A stretch of 64,000 nt of DNA from Bog-473 sp963766995 (GCA_963766995.1 CAVYCE010000003.1:372001-436000); one strand, 5' to 3'; positions 41,865 to 51,255 are shown, numbered from the stretch's first letter. Program-made: numbers and translations. Notes: a model not told the origin generated them from the letters alone.

Positions 41865-43229
41865 GTGACCGACCGGAAGCGTCGCCACTTCGGCTCCGTG
41901 CGTAAGCGTGTCTCGAAGCGTCATGGTGACAACTGGGAGGCCGCCTACTGGCACGAAGGGCAGCGGATCGTCGCCGATCACCACTTCGCCACCAAAGAAG
42001 AAGCCAACGCCTGGCTCGACGCCAAGAACACCGAGATCCGCGCTGGCCGCTGGATCGACCCCGCCGGCCGGAAGCTCAAGTTCTCCGAGTGGGCCGAGCT
42101 GTGGCAGACCACCACCGTTGACCTCAGGCCCTCGACCCGGGATCGGGACCTCGGCTACCTCAATCGCTACGTGCTCCCGACGTTCGGGCATCAGTCGATC
42201 GGCAAGATCGACTACATGGCTGTCAGTAAGTGGGTGGCCGAGATGCTGGACCCTGGACCACGGCCATGGTGGGACGTCGAGAAGGAGCCCGATCGTCGCC
42301 GCCGGCCGCTGTCCGCCTCGACGGTGACCAAAGCTGGTCAGGTCATGGGCAAGATCATGGCCATGGCGGTACGGGCCGGGAAGATCTCGAGTAATCCGTG
42401 CGACGGCATCAAGCTGCCACGCATCGAACGACGCGAGATGCGGTTCCTCAACACGGCCGAAGTCGACCAGCTGGCCCAGTCCATCGACCCCGCCTTCCGG
42501 GCCGTCGTCTATCTCGGCGCCTTTGGTGGTCTCCGGGCCGGCGAACTGTTCGGCCTCCGGCGGGACAGGGTCGACGTCCTGCGCCGGCGGGTGGACATCT
42601 GCGAAACGGTGGTGGAGGTGGCCGGGCTGCTCTATGTGGGCCCGCCCAAGACCCGGGCTGGGCGTCGTATCGTCCCACTCCCCCAGATCGCCATCGATGC
42701 GCTGGTCGAGCACATGCGGGTCCACCCCGGCGACCCGACCGACTACGTCTTCACCGCTCCCCACGGCGGGCCGGTCCGCCTGGCGTCGTGGCGCAGCCGT
42801 TTCTGGATCCCGGCAGTCAAAGCATCGGGGCTGGCCCACCTCCGGCCCCACGATCTACGTCACACCGCCGTCGCTCTGTGGATCGCCGCCGGAGCCAGCC
42901 CGAAGGAAGCATCCGTCCGTGCGGGTCACACCTCCGTCAGCTTCACCCTCGACCGCTACGGGCACCTCTACCCCGGCTCTGAAGATGCGGTGAACGACCG
43001 CCTCGACGCCATGGTGGCTGAAGGTCGCAAGCCTCTTGCACCGCTGCAAGTCGTCCGCGATTGCGACGATTCTGGCGACGATAACGATGTAGATCGCGCC
43101 CAAGTCGCGCCCAGTTCTGAATTGCCGGCGCCGACCGAAGCAGTCGTGGTGCCCCTCATCAGGGGCGGAGTGAGTGGGCGCTGCGGGACTCGAACCCACG
43201 ACCTCAGCCGTGTGAAGGCTGCGCTCTAA
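41865..43229 (+). CDS. int: tyrosine recombinase/integrase of the island
   Basis: 454 residues from GTG 41865. An AP2-like arm-binding N-terminus (W-E-A-A-Y-W-H-E-G-Q-R) and a SAM-like core-binding domain precede the catalytic domain. All catalytic residues are seen: Arg in G-G-L-R-A-G-E-L, a Lys in the P-P-K-T-R-A-G-R region, H-D-L-R-H, the His of A-G-H-T-S-V and the nucleophile Tyr in L-D-R-Y-G-H-L. The last residues (G-R-C-G-T-R-T-H-D-L) are read from the antisense of the tRNA-Val gene, and the stop lies within that gene. This is evidence that the integrase recognises this att site. Confidence 0.92.
   Translation: MTDRKRRHFGSVRKRVSKRHGDNWEAAYWHEGQRIVADHHFATKEEANAWLDAKNTEIRAGRWIDPAGRKLKFSEWAELWQTTTVDLRPSTRDRDLGYLNRYVLPTFGHQSIGKIDYMAVSKWVAEMLDPGPRPWWDVEKEPDRRRRPLSASTVTKAGQVMGKIMAMAVRAGKISSNPCDGIKLPRIERREMRFLNTAEVDQLAQSIDPAFRAVVYLGAFGGLRAGELFGLRRDRVDVLRRRVDICETVVEVAGLLYVGPPKTRAGRRIVPLPQIAIDALVEHMRVHPGDPTDYVFTAPHGGPVRLASWRSRFWIPAVKASGLAHLRPHDLRHTAVALWIAAGASPKEASVRAGHTSVSFTLDRYGHLYPGSEDAVNDRLDAMVAEGRKPLAPLQVVRDCDDSGDDNDVDRAQVAPSSELPAPTEAVVVPLIRGGVSGRCGTRTHDLSRVKAAL
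43095..43113 (+). repeat. element-end repeat, right copy
   Basis: Identical 19-bp copy of 36058-36076, here inside the 3' part of the integrase gene (R-A-Q-V-A-P). Candidate arm-type recombination site; the shared codons alone would not explain the other copy. Confidence 0.6.
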
Positions 43230-43248
43230 CCAACTGAGCTAAGCGCCC
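43175..43248 (-). tRNA. tRNA-Val(CAC)
   Basis: 74 bases. Acceptor stem GGGCGCT/AGCGCCC, a D-arm around AGCTCAGTTGGTTAGAGC, anticodon stem CAGCC/GGCTG with loop TTCACAC (anticodon CAC), and a T-arm GTGGG-TTCGAGT-CCCGC. It has no encoded CCA (ACTC follows the acceptor strand). The 5' part lies outside the island and the 3' part inside, so the gene is a host-element chimera. Confidence 0.93.
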
Positions 43249-43419
43249 GAATATTGAGGCTCACCTGAATCGGTGCACCGTAGTGCCCTGGGAGAACCCG
43301 TATTGGGAATGCAGATCGTACAGCCAATCGGCGTGAGCGGGACTCAAAGGCACCGCGCACACCGATTGGCTGGCCTTATCCGGTCGACGACCGGATTCAG
43401 GCGTCGACCACCCTCAACC
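43249..43419. other. intergenic right of tRNA-Val
   Basis: No gene recognised; the 931-bp repeat begins at 43403. Confidence 0.4.
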
Positions 43420-44333
43420 TCAGGTCGGCACCGCTCCCACAATGTTGTTGACGGTGACGTGGTCGCCGGGCAGTGAGCCGGGGAAGGTGGCATCGCCGAA
43501 GGCGAAAATGCCGCCGTCTCGGCCGATGAGCAGGTAGCCGCCGCCATCGGGGCTGGGCACCAAAGACACGATGTTGGACACCGAGACGCCCTTGGCTGGT
43601 AATGAACCCGAGCTGACCGCGTTGCCGAAGTTCGACACCGTGCCGTTGTTTGAGGTCAGCCAGTAGCCAGCGCCACTGGGCGTGGCTGTGATTGAGACAA
43701 TCGGGCCGCTGGCGGCGTTGCCCAGGGCGGCGGCGTTGCCCAGGTCATAGACCATGCCGGTTGAAGACACCAACCAGTAACCCCCGTCGCCGGGAGTGGT
43801 GGCGATGCCGACGATGTTGTTCACGTGGACACCTTCACCGGGCAGTGAGTTCAAGAACGGAGCGTCGCCGAAGGCAAAGACTCCCCCGTCGCGACCGACC
43901 AGGTAATAGCCCTTGTCGTCAGTGGTGGGCACAATGCCGACAATGTCGTTGACCACCACCTTGAGACCAGGCAGTGAGTTCTCGAACGGAGCATCACCAA
44001 AGGAGAAGACCCCACCATCCGAACCAACCAAGAAGTAGCCCAGATCGTCTGCGGTAGGCACAATGCCGACGATGTTGTTCACGTGGATGTGCATGCCCGG
44101 CAAGGAGCCGTAGAACCCGCCGCCACTGCCGAAGGCAAAGACCCCACCGTCGGAACCGACGAGGTCATAGGCGCCATTCGATGCCGGCGGGCTGATGAAC
44201 GAGCTCACCGTCAGGCTGAAGGTCCAGGTTCCAGAATCACCCGAGGTATCGGCCATGGTGCCGCCCACGGTGTAGGTGCCTGGGGACAGGTTGGTGGCCG
44301 ATGAGATGGCTCCTGAGGTGTTGATGATGACTT
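43403..44333 (-). repeat. 0.93-kb direct repeat, copy 1
   Basis: Nearly identical to 47182-48112 (same offset of 3779 bases throughout; only three differences noticed). It covers the whole C-terminal module of the secreted protein and about 17 bases after its stop. Confidence 0.85.
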
Positions 44334-46998
44334 GGCCCGTGTTGGCCGATGCAGTCTCGCTGTAGGTCACGGTGCCGCTGGCGTTGGTGACCGTCAGTTG
44401 GCCCGAGTATCCCGCATTATCCAGAACAGTGGCACTGCTCGGAGAACCTTGCTCGAGTGTCTTGGTGCCCACCGTGAGCGTGAAGATCCATGTGCCGACG
44501 TCGTTAGCCGTGTCGGCGTCATTGCCGCTCACCGTATACGTTCCCGCCGCCAGACCGGCGCTGTCCGAGATGACACCAGCCGACGAGACCGTGACATCAG
44601 GCGAATCGCCTGATGGTGCCTCGGAATAGGTCACGGTGCCAGTGGCGCCGCTCACTTCGAGCTGACCCGAGTAGGCCGTGCCCGTCGGCGTCGAGGCCGA
44701 CGTCGCAGATGTCTGCGTCAGCACGCTGCTACTCACCGTTAAGGAGAAGGTCCAACTTCCCGAGTTGTTCACCGAGTCAACGTCAGTGCCGCTTACCGTG
44801 TAGGTCCCGAGTGGGAGGGTGGCCGAACCAGTGATGGCTCCGCTATCCGACACTGCCAAGTTGGCGTTGGAGGTGGTCACCTCTGTATAGGTCACTGTCC
44901 CGGAGTTACCGGTCACGTTCAACTGTCCCGTGTAAATACTGCCGAGCGCCACTGTTGCTGACGTTGGCGTTCCCTGTTGCAATCCCGATCCGACGGTGAG
45001 GGTAAAGGTCCACGTCCCCCCATCATTCAGGGCATCGCTGTCGACGCCGCTAATCGTGTAATTGCCCACGGCAAGATTCGTAGCGCCAGTGATCACGCCG
45101 GCCGACGTCACGTTGAGTCCGGTCACCGGAGCACTGTTCTGCGAGTAGGCAACCGTCCCCGTGTTGCCTGTGACTGCCAGCTGCCCGTTGTAGCCGGCAC
45201 CTGACGCGACCGTGGCCGTTGTTGAAGACGACTGCACCAGTTGAGTGCCGCCCGATCCGACGGTGAGTGAAAACGACCACGTTCCGGCGTTATTCACAGC
45301 GTCGGTGTCGAATCCGCTCAGAGCGTATATGCCGTTCGTGAGCGTGTCCTTGCCCACTATGACGCCAGCCTTAGAGATGGTGAGGCCAGAAACGTCCGGA
45401 CTGGTGGTGTTGTAAATAACTGCTCCCACATTGTTCGTGGTCGTCAGTTGCCCGTTATAGGTATTTCCAAGGGCGATATTCGCAGCGATCGGATTTCCTT
45501 GGATGAGGTTGGCTCCAACAACGAGCGTGAACGTCCAGATGCCCGAATTCCCACTTGCGTCCTCTTCAAAACCAGACACTGAGTACGTTCCAGAAGCAAG
45601 ACTTGGCGGCGCAAAGATTGCACCTGTCTTGCTCACCGACACGTCGAGAGTGTCCCCGGCGGTCGCGGAGTAGGTCACTGCTCCTGTTGCACCTGCCACA
45701 TTCAATTGGCCCGAGTAACTAGACCCCGCTGGCACGGAGGCCTGTGTCGGTGCGAGCTGTTCGAGTTCGACCGTAACTTCAAAGGCCCATGTACCGGTTT
45801 CACCATTGCTGTCGGTGTCATCGCCAGTTGCATTGTACGTATTTGGTCCGGCCGTGTCTGGAACAGCGATCTCACCGGTGGGACTGACCACGATGTTCGG
45901 TGTTCCACTGGTCTGCGTAAATGCCACGGTGCCCAGATTGCCGACGCTGCTGGTGACAGCGACCTGGCCCACATATCCCTGACCATTTGGTACGACCACG
46001 CTCATGGGATCTGACTCCACGATCTTGCCGCCGACAAAGAGTGTGAACGTCCAGGTCCCCTCATCCTGGGGGGTGCCGTTGTCACTATCAGTACCGGAAA
46101 TTGTGTAGGACGCTCCCGGAGCCAACGTCACCGCACCAGTGATCGCTCCGCCGCCCGTCACCGTCAACCCGGCTACAGCTTGGCTCGTCAGCAAATAGGT
46201 CACCGTGTTGGCGCCCGCGCCACTCACCGTGAGCTGTCCCGCATAGCCACTTTCATTCGTGCCGTTCATTGTGAAGGGCATATATGCAGTGGTGGGAGAC
46301 GTCTGCGTCAGGATGCCACCAACAGTCAGCGTGTATGTCCAGGTTCCGAAGTTGTCATTTGAATCAGTGGCCGTACCCGTAACGGTGTAGGTCCCGGGGC
46401 TCAGATTGGGTGGAGTAGAAATGTCGCCGTTGGTCTGGACCGAGAAATCGGCGATATTGGCCCCACCCGTTGCCACCACGTCAACCGTGCCGAGGGCAGG
46501 AGTCGTCGCCGTGAAAACAATCTTGTCGGCAAGTGCCGTTCCAAATGGCACGTTGCCCGTCATCGACATAGCCGTCTGGTTGAGCTTCCCTCCGACTTTC
46601 AACTTGAACGACCATGTCCCCGAATTGGGCGTGGGATTCGCATTGTCCGTGTCTGTACCGCTTACCGTGTGCGTCCCTGGTGCTAACGATGCGTCGCCGC
46701 TGATATCGCCCGATGCATCTACGGTGAGACCCGTGACAAACGTGGTGGTCGTATAGGTCACGGCTCCGACAGCGTTCGACACTGAGAGGGTGCCGGTGTA
46801 GCCCGCCCCTTGGAATACCATCGCCGAAGTGGTGCCGTTCTGGTTCAGCGTGGCAGCCCCGGCCGGAGATGAGAGGGCGAGGATTCCCCCCGTCGCCAGT
46901 ATGGGGGCGAGCGCCGCAACCGCGATTCGTGAGCGGAAGAGGTTTCGTCCTCGCCCTGAAGGACGTCCGCTCCGGTGAAGAAGGCTGAATCGGTTCAT
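43420..46998 (-). CDS. giant secreted Ig-like repeat protein, paralogue 1
   Basis: About 1192 residues from ATG 46998 (GAGGAA about 11 bases upstream). A signal peptide precedes cleavage near G-A-A-T. About ten Ig/cadherin-like units of 80-90 residues follow; each has the pattern Y-S-G-Q-L-x-V-x-G-x-x-G-x-V-T-Y, then L-x-x-G-T-Y-T-V-S-G-T-D and G-T-W-T-F-x-L-T-V. The C-terminal 270 residues hold six units of 46-47 residues with D-G-G-V-F-A-F-G-D-A and S-L-P-G, propeller-like. Extracellular adhesion or surface structure is likely. No LPxTG or anchor is visible, so it is probably released or bound through the propeller. Confidence 0.85.
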   Translation of the reverse strand: MNRFSLLHRSGRPSGRGRNLFRSRIAVAALAPILATGGILALSSPAGAATLNQNGTTSAMVFQGAGYTGTLSVSNAVGAVTYTTTTFVTGLTVDASGDISGDASLAPGTHTVSGTDTDNANPTPNSGTWSFKLKVGGKLNQTAMSMTGNVPFGTALADKIVFTATTPALGTVDVVATGGANIADFSVQTNGDISTPPNLSPGTYTVTGTATDSNDNFGTWTYTLTVGGILTQTSPTTAYMPFTMNGTNESGYAGQLTVSGAGANTVTYLLTSQAVAGLTVTGGGAITGAVTLAPGASYTISGTDSDNGTPQDEGTWTFTLFVGGKIVESDPMSVVVPNGQGYVGQVAVTSSVGNLGTVAFTQTSGTPNIVVSPTGEIAVPDTAGPNTYNATGDDTDSNGETGTWAFEVTVELEQLAPTQASVPAGSSYSGQLNVAGATGAVTYSATAGDTLDVSVSKTGAIFAPPSLASGTYSVSGFEEDASGNSGIWTFTLVVGANLIQGNPIAANIALGNTYNGQLTTTNNVGAVIYNTTSPDVSGLTISKAGVIVGKDTLTNGIYALSGFDTDAVNNAGTWSFSLTVGSGGTQLVQSSSTTATVASGAGYNGQLAVTGNTGTVAYSQNSAPVTGLNVTSAGVITGATNLAVGNYTISGVDSDALNDGGTWTFTLTVGSGLQQGTPTSATVALGSIYTGQLNVTGNSGTVTYTEVTTSNANLAVSDSGAITGSATLPLGTYTVSGTDVDSVNNSGSWTFSLTVSSSVLTQTSATSASTPTGTAYSGQLEVSGATGTVTYSEAPSGDSPDVTVSSAGVISDSAGLAAGTYTVSGNDADTANDVGTWIFTLTVGTKTLEQGSPSSATVLDNAGYSGQLTVTNASGTVTYSETASANTGQVIINTSGAISSATNLSPGTYTVGGTMADTSGDSGTWTFSLTVSSFISPPASNGAYDLVGSDGGVFAFGSGGGFYGSLPGMHIHVNNIVGIVPTADDLGYFLVGSDGGVFSFGDAPFENSLPGLKVVVNDIVGIVPTTDDKGYYLVGRDGGVFAFGDAPFLNSLPGEGVHVNNIVGIATTPGDGGYWLVSSTGMVYDLGNAAALGNAASGPIVSITATPSGAGYWLTSNNGTVSNFGNAVSSGSLPAKGVSVSNIVSLVPSPDGGGYLLIGRDGGIFAFGDATFPGSLPGDHVTVNNIVGAVPT

Positions 46999-47181
46999 CT
47001 TCGACAATTCCTCTCGGCTCGACGCCTCGGAACGGACGTGCGCGAAACGCGAACGCCTTTGCAATTAAGGCTGACGATGCATCTTGTGACAGTGGTTCAT
47101 CCCTGTCAAATGGTTGTTGGGGTGCTCAAGACCTGGTCAATGGGGGTCACATCGCCAATAGGCAGAGGCATTATGCCCATT

Positions 47182-48112
47182 GTCGACCACCCTCAACCTC
47201 AGGTCGGCACCGCTCCCACAATGTTGTTGACGGTGACATGGTCGCCGGGCAGTGAGCCGGGGAAGGTGGCATCGCCGAAGGCGAAAATGCCGCCGTCTCG
47301 GCCGATGAGCAGGTAGCCGCCGCCATCGGGGCTGGGCACCAAAGACACGATGTTGGACACCGAGACGCCCTTGGCTGGTAATGAACCCGAGCTGACCGCG
47401 TTGCCGAAGTTCGACACCGTGCCGTTGTTTGAGGTCAGCCAGTAGCCAGCGCCACTGGGCGTGGCTGTGATTGAGACAATCGGGCCGCTGGCGGCGTTGC
47501 CCAGGGCGGCGGCGTTGCCCAGGTCATAGACCATGCCGGTTGAAGACACCAACCAGTAACCCCCGTCGCCGGGAGTGGTGGCGATGCCGACGATGTTGTT
47601 CACGTGGACACCTTCACCGGGCAGTGAGCTCAAGAACGGAGCGTCGCCGAAGGCAAAGACTCCCCCGTCGCGACCGACCAGGTAATAGCCCTTGTCGTCA
47701 GTGGTGGGCACAATGCCGACAATGTCGTTGACCACCACCTTGAGACCAGGCAGTGAGTTCTCGAACGGAGCATCACCAAAGGAGAAGACCCCACCATCCG
47801 AACCAACCAAGAAGTAGCCCAGATCGTCTGCGGTAGGCACAATGCCGACGATGTTGTTCACGTGGATGTGCATGCCCGGCAAGGAGCCGTAGAACCCGCC
47901 GCCACTGCCGAAGGCAAAGACCCCACCGTCGGAACCGACGAGGTCATAGGCGCCATTCGATGCCGGCGGGCTGATGAACGAGCTCACCGTCAGGCTGAAG
48001 GTCCAGGTTCCAGAATCACCCGAGGTATCGGCCATGGTGCCGCCCACGGTGTAGGTGCCTGGGGCCAGGTTGGTGGCCGATGAGATGGCTCCTGAGGTGT
48101 TGATGATGACTT
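47182..48112 (-). repeat. 0.93-kb direct repeat, copy 2
   Basis: Second copy of 43403-44333. The boundaries fall just outside the stop and in the last Ig-like unit. Confidence 0.85.
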
Positions 48113-49712
48113 GCGTGGAAGTGGTCGACGGCGTTTCCACGAAGGTCAACGTCCCGGTGGCACCGCTTACTGCGAGTTGGCCCGAATAGGCCGTACCGTC
48201 GGGCACGCTGACCGTCGTAGCCGAGGTCTGGGTGAGCGAACCGCTGGTGATCAGGAGCGTGAACGTCCAAGTGCCGGTGTTGCTGACACTGTCGATCTCC
48301 GTACCACTAATGGAATAGCTGCCATCGGCGAGGCCGCTGGCGATGGTGATGCCTCCGCTCGAAGAGACCATGACGTTCTTATAGTTGCCACTCTGCGTTT
48401 GGGTGTAGGTCACTGCGCCCGTGGCACCGGCCACACCGATTTGTCCACTGAAGACTTGGCCTGAAGCGACCGATGCGGTGAACGGTGCCTGCTGGACCAG
48501 TGTGACGGTGAGTGAGAAGGACCACGTTCCCGAGTCCCCCTGAGTATCAGAATCAGTGCCGCTCACCGTGTAGGTGCCTTGCGCCAGCGACGCGAGCGAG
48601 GAGATGGCGCCGGTACCGTTCACCACCAGGTTGGTGGCATCGGTTGACGCCGTCTCGACATAGGTCAACGGTCCGGGAGTGCCGGATGAGTCGCTCACCG
48701 TCAGTTGGCCGCTGTATCCGGCCCCGTCGGCCACCAACACTGCCGTTGGCGACGACTGTATGAGATTGGCGCCGATGGCCAGGGTGAAGGTCCAGACGCC
48801 GATGTCGTTGATGGTGTCGCTGTCAGTGCCGCTCACTGTGTAGGTGCCAACGGCCAAGGGTGCGTTGCCGGGCAGGTATGTCACGGCACCGGTCGACGAC
48901 ACGATCACGTTGGTCGAGTACGTCGACGTGTTCTCCGTATAAGAAAGTGTTCCTGTGGAACCGCTCACAACCAGTTGGCCGCTGTACGCAGTGTCGGCCG
49001 CCACATCACCGCTGAGGGGCGCGCTTTGAGGCAACGTGCCGCCCACGGTGAGCGTGAATACCCATTTCCCCTTGTCGGTATTGGAGTCTGCATCAGTGCC
49101 GCTCACGCTGTACGTCCCGACGGCCAGCGTCGATGCGGCCGTGATGACCCCCAGCGTGCTGACCGTGACATCACTGGAATCGGTCGACGTGGTCTCAGTG
49201 AACGTCAAGATGCCATTGCTGGTCACCACCGCCAGTTGTCCGCTGTACCCGGTACCGAAGGGAGTCGAATCCGACAAGGGTGCAGCCTGCGTCAATGCAC
49301 CGACAGACACCGTGAAGGTCCACGTGCCCACATCGTGGGTCGGTGTCGCGCCGTCGGTGTCGGAGCCCGTGACGGTGTACGTGCCGTTTTGCAGGAAGCT
49401 CGGAACACTGATGTCGCCTGAGGCGTCCATCGTCACATCCACCGAATCGGCTGACTCATTCTCAGTGAATGTGACCGCACCGACAGCGCCACTGACGGTG
49501 ATCCTGGCGGCATACCCAGCGCCGTGCAGTATCGACACCGAGGTAGGCGAGGTCTGAAGCAAAGAGCCCGTGCCGCTGGTGGCGCCGGCTTCGGCGGCCA
49601 GTGACACCACACCGGCCACCAAAAGGGTCACGGCTGCACAGGACATCGCCAGCCTCCGGTTGGTGCGCGGACGCCCTTGCTTAGGTGCGGACCGTGCCTC
49701 AAAACATCGCAT
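47199..49712 (-). CDS. secreted Ig-like repeat protein, paralogue 2
   Basis: About 837 residues from ATG 49712 (GGGAG 7 bases upstream). A signal peptide (residues about 18-42), six Ig-like units of the same type as the neighbouring paralogue, and the nearly identical six-unit D-G-G-V-F-A-F-G module. The Ig-like units differ strongly between the two genes while the C-terminal module does not, which points to gene conversion or a recent module copy. Likely an extracellular adhesin-type protein. Confidence 0.85.
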   Translation of the reverse strand: MRCFEARSAPKQGRPRTNRRLAMSCAAVTLLVAGVVSLAAEAGATSGTGSLLQTSPTSVSILHGAGYAARITVSGAVGAVTFTENESADSVDVTMDASGDISVPSFLQNGTYTVTGSDTDGATPTHDVGTWTFTVSVGALTQAAPLSDSTPFGTGYSGQLAVVTSNGILTFTETTSTDSSDVTVSTLGVITAASTLAVGTYSVSGTDADSNTDKGKWVFTLTVGGTLPQSAPLSGDVAADTAYSGQLVVSGSTGTLSYTENTSTYSTNVIVSSTGAVTYLPGNAPLAVGTYTVSGTDSDTINDIGVWTFTLAIGANLIQSSPTAVLVADGAGYSGQLTVSDSSGTPGPLTYVETASTDATNLVVNGTGAISSLASLAQGTYTVSGTDSDTQGDSGTWSFSLTVTLVQQAPFTASVASGQVFSGQIGVAGATGAVTYTQTQSGNYKNVMVSSSGGITIASGLADGSYSISGTEIDSVSNTGTWTFTLLITSGSLTQTSATTVSVPDGTAYSGQLAVSGATGTLTFVETPSTTSTQVIINTSGAISSATNLAPGTYTVGGTMADTSGDSGTWTFSLTVSSFISPPASNGAYDLVGSDGGVFAFGSGGGFYGSLPGMHIHVNNIVGIVPTADDLGYFLVGSDGGVFSFGDAPFENSLPGLKVVVNDIVGIVPTTDDKGYYLVGRDGGVFAFGDAPFLSSLPGEGVHVNNIVGIATTPGDGGYWLVSSTGMVYDLGNAAALGNAASGPIVSITATPSGAGYWLTSNNGTVSNFGNAVSSGSLPAKGVSVSNIVSLVPSPDGGGYLLIGRDGGIFAFGDATFPGSLPGDHVTVNNIVGAVPT

Positions 49713-49930
49713 TCGAGTGCTCCCTATCAACCAGGCCACTGACCTCGCCGCGCTTCCTTGTCAGCTTGCTGCCAATGCCGCCTTCACCAATGACCCGGTG
49801 AGATGCCGTTGTGTCTACCACCAATCGAAGGCCGAATTCCCGAGCCCGATGCGTGCTACAGGGACCCTCAAACGCCGCTGTGAACAGGCGATGTGGGGTC
49901 GCTCAAGGTGCGGGGTACCCTGAGTGGCGC
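49713..49930. other. intergenic between divergent genes
   Basis: No gene recognised. GTACCCT just before 49931 could be a -10 for the plus-strand gene. Confidence 0.4.
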
Positions 49931-50605
49931 ATGTCCGACCTCTTGAATGGCGACGGAGAAAGACCGCCGAAGCTGAGTCAGCGTCTGTCTGACTCTTTCT
50001 TTAAATCGTCCCCGCCAGGAAACACGTCGCCTCCAGCCGAGGTGCTCACACCGGCCGAACGGCGCGCCGCCATGTCCGGACTTGATGTGAACGAGGTCAA
50101 GTGGGCCAAGGCCGGCCTTCTCCTGGCCACACTGCTCGGCGGCTACCTGACCTATTACCTGGCTGAGAAGCACCCCACCAAAACCGTGAAGTTGCACGGA
50201 CACCTTCGCCAAGTGCCGATCTCGCAGTCATGGCTGTTGGTCTATGGCGCCGTGCTGCTCTTCTGCGTCATCGGCTTTGTCGGACTGTATTACCGCAAGC
50301 GCACCCTGGTGGTGTTCAGCATCATGATCGCCGGGTTCGCCATCACCGAGTTCTCCGCGCCCATCGGCTTCGCCTTCATCGTGTTGGGCGGCTGGCTGTT
50401 GCTACGGGCGTACCGGATTCAGCGATTCGGCACCGCCAACGCCAGACAGGCGGCTCGAGAAGCCGCCACCCGCCCACCGAGACGCCAGCGCAAGGCCGCC
50501 GCGGCGGCTGCGGCCAAGCCTGTGGTGCAAAAAGCTCCGAGTGCCAACAAGCGCTATACGCCAAAGGCGGCACCTCGGAAAAAGGTGTCCAAACCCATCG
50601 AATAG
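49931..50605 (+). CDS. small multi-span membrane protein
   Basis: 224 residues from ATG 49931. Residues about 1-55 are cytoplasmic with a helix around T-P-A-E-R-R-A-A-M. Three to four membrane segments follow (A-G-L-L-L-A-T-L-L-G-G-Y-L-T-Y-Y, W-L-L-V-Y-G-A-V-L-L-F-C-V-I-G-F, A-G-F-A-I-T-E-F-S-A-P-I-G-F). A C-terminal tail of about 60 residues is very rich in Arg/Lys/Ala, perhaps binding RNA, DNA or phospholipids. Conserved in style among actinobacterial membrane proteins; no function known. It converges with the TetR gene 4 bases away. Confidence 0.65.
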   Translation: MSDLLNGDGERPPKLSQRLSDSFFKSSPPGNTSPPAEVLTPAERRAAMSGLDVNEVKWAKAGLLLATLLGGYLTYYLAEKHPTKTVKLHGHLRQVPISQSWLLVYGAVLLFCVIGFVGLYYRKRTLVVFSIMIAGFAITEFSAPIGFAFIVLGGWLLLRAYRIQRFGTANARQAAREAATRPPRRQRKAAAAAAAKPVVQKAPSANKRYTPKAAPRKKVSKPIE

Positions 50606-50609
50606 GTGG

Positions 50610-51254
50610 CTACTCAATCACCAAGGCCGAGCGCAGCAGCGCCAGCACGTCGGTGCGTCGGCGCACCAGTGACCGAGCCGTTGGTTCCTCACCGAGAGCG
50701 CGCAACACCTCCACTTCGGTCACCATGCCGATCACCGTGGAATAAATAGCCAAGAGAAGCAGCCGGGGATCGTGCCTCCGCATAGTGCCGGTGTCCATCT
50801 CGGCTTCCAGAAACGATGAGGCCCGTTGCACCAGTGGCTCGAGGGCCAGCGTCATTTGGGTGGCCGCCGGTGGTCCCAATCTTGCGACTTCCCGCAACAG
50901 GCCGAGCAATTCAGGCTGGCGCGCCGCCAGCCTGAACACTGACCGCACGACCGCTTCGACCCGCTCCCATCCCCCGCCGGCCGCGGCCAGGGCACTTTCG
51001 AGCGCGGCAGAGAGATCCTCGGCGCTCTTGGCGATCACCGCCTCGAGCACCGCTTCCTTCGATGGGAACCAGTAGAGAATGCTCTGCTTGGTCAGCTCGA
51101 GGGACTTGGCCAGGGCGTCAAGCGACGTGGCCTCGTAGCCAGGGTTGGCGAAGGAGGCCAGGGCAGCCCCCAGAATGCGGTCGCTCGTGCTGGGACGCGC
51201 CTCATCGTCCGATTGGGCTGCCGGCCCGGCCCGAGACTCCTCAGATGCCGTCAC
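50610..51254 (-). CDS. TetR-family repressor of the lipid operon
   Basis: N-terminal helix-turn-helix: I-L-G-A-A-L-A-S-F-A-N-P-G-Y-E-A-T-S-L-D, then L-E-L-T-K-Q-S-I-L-Y-W-F-P-S-K. Helical ligand domain of about 150 residues. It diverges from the four-gene lipid operon with only 46 bases between starts, which contain a palindrome. It likely senses an acyl-CoA or fatty compound and controls both directions. Confidence 0.88.
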   Translation of the reverse strand: MTASEESRAGPAAQSDDEARPSTSDRILGAALASFANPGYEATSLDALAKSLELTKQSILYWFPSKEAVLEAVIAKSAEDLSAALESALAAAGGGWERVEAVVRSVFRLAARQPELLGLLREVARLGPPAATQMTLALEPLVQRASSFLEAEMDTGTMRRHDPRLLLLAIYSTVIGMVTEVEVLRALGEEPTARSLVRRRTDVLALLRSALVIE

Positions 51255-51255
51255 T

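Larger units (their letters stand above)
35928..43199 (+). mobile_element. tRNA-Val-integrated genomic island (about 7.3 kb)
   Basis: Bounded by the 17-bp direct repeats of the tRNA-Val anticodon region. The right end encodes a tyrosine recombinase and a small excisionase; the rest is cargo. No replication, conjugation or phage structural genes are seen, so it is a minimal integrative element or needs a helper. The integrase frame ends inside the tRNA gene, a common arrangement in actinomycetes. Confidence 0.85.

Noticed and set aside
43692..43952. Arg/Cys-rich plus-strand frames in the repeat module (also at 47471-47731)
   Set aside because: They are exact duplicates because the module is duplicated, and they lie antisense to the real secreted proteins.
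44613..49421. Several 70-240 codon plus-strand frames across the secreted proteins
   Set aside because: All are antisense to the long Ig-repeat genes, whose codon pattern and repeat structure show the true frame.
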